A program made the translations under genes and the position numbers. This document shows, one piece after another, positions 5,931 through 6,817 of a stretch of 6,817 bases of DNA. The stretch's first letter is position 1. Each line of letters opens with the position of its first letter. Below the pieces are notes generated by a model. The model worked only from the letters and a program-made list of their open reading frames with translations. It was not told where the DNA came from and did no database searches. Source of the DNA: an uncultured Paraglaciecola sp. (GTDB taxonomy: Bacteria; Pseudomonadota; Gammaproteobacteria; Enterobacterales; Alteromonadaceae); the NCBI GenBank assembly GCA_905479025.1, contig CAJQKX010000611.1, positions 1-6,817 of the forward strand, written 5' to 3'.

Positions 5931-6268
5931 ACTGCTCTTCCTGATTGTGTGTTGTGTTCAAGCGGTGATGCACAAAGTGTGGCTGAGCCTTAAATAGTAG
6001 CGTTGGTTGATAAACACTTGCATCAAGAAAAAGCCATGTAGTGGAAAATGGATACTGGTGACGGGCCAAGTAAATAAACTGATGATAGCCCCACCAAAAT
6101 CAAAGGTGAGTGTTGATGTGTCGATGCCCATATCTGCATCACATGTCAATTGTGATGAAGTAATATTGCTTATTAAACCATTACTTGAAATGTTGGTCGC
6201 GACTAAAAAGCAGCTATGGCAGCCAAAACTTGATAAAAACTTTCTCATTATATTTTAACAATTAGGGA
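5931..6268. other. Intergenic stretch with ambiguous overlapping frames
   Basis: It should contain the promoter and leader of the minus-strand pair ending at 5578 and part of the promoter of the ACT gene. Open frames exist on both strands (for example 6007-6258 on +, 5958-6248 on -). They overlap each other, start at TTG or lack a ribosome-binding sequence, and resemble nothing I know. On the minus strand a frame from about 6099 to 5881 reads FWWGYHQFIYLARHQYPFS and onward without a start codon. A frameshifted remnant is possible but unproven. Confidence 0.4.
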
Positions 6269-6274
6269 TATAAT
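6269..6274 (+). promoter_or_regulatory. Candidate -10 box (TATAAT) for the ACT-domain gene
   Basis: A consensus TATAAT lies 51 bp ahead of the ATG of the ACT-domain gene in an AT-rich stretch. No clear -35 hexamer is found at 16-18 bp spacing. If used, the transcript would start near 6281, at the 7-bp repeat. Confidence 0.45.
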
Positions 6275-6283
6275 AATCAGTGG

Positions 6284-6304
6284 GCTGCAAGCTGCGAGCT
6301 ACAA
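6284..6304. repeat. 7-bp tandem repeat, three copies
   Basis: GCTGCAA (6284-6290), GCTGCGA (6291-6297) and GCTACAA (6298-6304) are consecutive heptamers differing at one or two positions. They fill the space between the -10 box and the ribosome site of the ACT gene, so the array would lie in its 5' leader. I recall similar GCTGCAA/GCTACAA arrays in other gammaproteobacterial intergenic regions, which would make it a dispersed repeat; this is from memory only. Confidence 0.8.
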
Positions 6305-6325
6305 GTTTTCAGATGAGGAATAGAT

Positions 6326-6736
6326 ATGTCGGGTGAGACGGATTTAGGTAAATTGATTGGTACAATGCAGCCTGTTTTGGGTGAGCCTGAATATGTGTTC
6401 GCTACATTAGATAAACATAGCTCCGTTTCTTTGACGGCGTTAGCGCCTCTTGGTACTTTTCATGAGGAAGAAGGGCTAACCGTAATAGTGTCAAAAACTC
6501 ATGCCGATGTATCAGGTCTTGCTTATCAAGGCGTATTTCAATGTATTACCTTAAACGTCCATTCAAGCCTTGATGCTGTTGGACTAACGGCAGCGGTGTC
6601 GACTGCATTAGCCCTTCACGGTATCAGCGCCAATGTGGTGGCTGCTTATTATCACGACCATATATTTGTGCCAACAGAAAAGGCGGCTCAAGCGTTGTCT
6701 TGCCTTAATGACTTGGCGAGAGATATGGTGTTTTAA
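6326..6736 (+). CDS. ACT-domain protein (COG3602-type, tandem ACT)
   Basis: This is a 136-residue soluble cytoplasmic protein built of two small ACT-like modules. The N-terminal half (about 3-68) begins MSGETDLGKLIGTMQPVL and contains EEGLTVIV (48-55), as in the ACT_3 (DUF2241) family. The C-terminal half (about 69-132) runs FQCITLNVHSSLDAVGLTAA, then NVVAAYYHDHIFVP (103-116), as in ACT_7. This full-length two-module layout matches the uncharacterised COG3602 proteins. ACT domains usually bind amino acids or similar small ligands and control partner enzymes; the ligand and partner here are unknown, and no enzyme domain is attached. GAGG (6315-6318) is seven bases before ATG 6326. It is divergent from the minus-strand small-protein/DUF6482-like unit, with a TATAAT box upstream. 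Confidence 0.88.
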   Translation: MSGETDLGKLIGTMQPVLGEPEYVFATLDKHSSVSLTALAPLGTFHEEEGLTVIVSKTHADVSGLAYQGVFQCITLNVHSSLDAVGLTAAVSTALALHGISANVVAAYYHDHIFVPTEKAAQALSCLNDLARDMVF

Positions 6737-6817
6737 TTGCACAAAACCGCTAGATTGAGCAGGCTGCTGATTTATAATGTCCCTATCACCCCTTCTCGGC
6801 GTTTGTCAGCTGCACCT
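6737..6817. other. Window edge, unresolved
   Basis: These 81 bases follow the ACT gene and contain no clear terminator hairpin. Short open frames reach the edge on both strands. On the minus strand one ends at TAA (residues GAADKRREGVIGTL) and another ends at TGA (VQLTNAEKG). On the plus strand ATG 6778 starts MSLSPLLGVCQLH without a ribosome site. A convergent neighbouring gene ending here is likely, but the frame cannot be chosen. Confidence 0.3.

Noticed and set aside
5958..6258. Frames of 96 (-) and 83 (+) residues in the gap before the ACT gene
   Set aside because: They overlap each other on opposite strands and lack ribosome-binding sequences, and the plus frame starts at TTG. Neither resembles a known protein, so neither is called as a gene.

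Overview
The window is chromosomal DNA of moderately low G+C from a Gram-negative bacterium. The protein types (an exported catalase-peroxidase, a DUF6482-like protein, a COG3602-type ACT protein) and the overall sequence style suggest a marine gammaproteobacterium near the Alteromonadales. That assignment is inference from protein style only; no marker gene is present. It looks like ordinary chromosome: there is no transposase, phage gene, CRISPR array, tRNA or rRNA.

Layout. (1) The left edge holds the 3' part of a glutathione S-transferase-like gene (+), followed 67 bp later by a short-chain dehydrogenase gene (+, start at 475). They probably form one unit that ends at a strong hairpin (1404-1432). 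(2) A 271-bp stretch with no convincing gene separates this unit from a convergent alpha/beta-hydrolase gene (1704-2723, -) of the epoxide-hydrolase-like type with an Asp nucleophile. (3) A long divergent intergenic region (2724-3238) carries a 10-bp tandem repeat over the likely hydrolase promoter, a hairpin, and a katG leader containing a mini-ORF with an excellent Shine-Dalgarno sequence and a second hairpin just before the katG ribosome binding site. (4) katG (3239-5506, +) encodes a full-length two-domain catalase-peroxidase with a Sec signal peptide, so the enzyme is probably periplasmic. (5) A long hairpin (5522-5559) lies between katG and a convergent two-gene unit on the minus strand: a 35-codon small hydrophobic protein gene (5823-5930) that overlaps by ATGA the start of a DUF6482-like gene (5578-5826). 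(6) 5931-6325 has no gene I can defend. It ends with a TATAAT box and a 3x7-bp repeat that lies in the leader of an ACT-domain gene (6326-6736, +). The last 81 bp are unresolved.

Functionally, several genes handle reactive or electrophilic compounds: the GST-like protein, an SDR, an epoxide-hydrolase-like enzyme and a peroxide-destroying KatG. This is a loose stress and detoxification neighbourhood rather than one operon, since strand changes separate most genes. I see no clear new biological system. The most interesting items are the translationally coupled small membrane-protein ORF and the structured katG leader.
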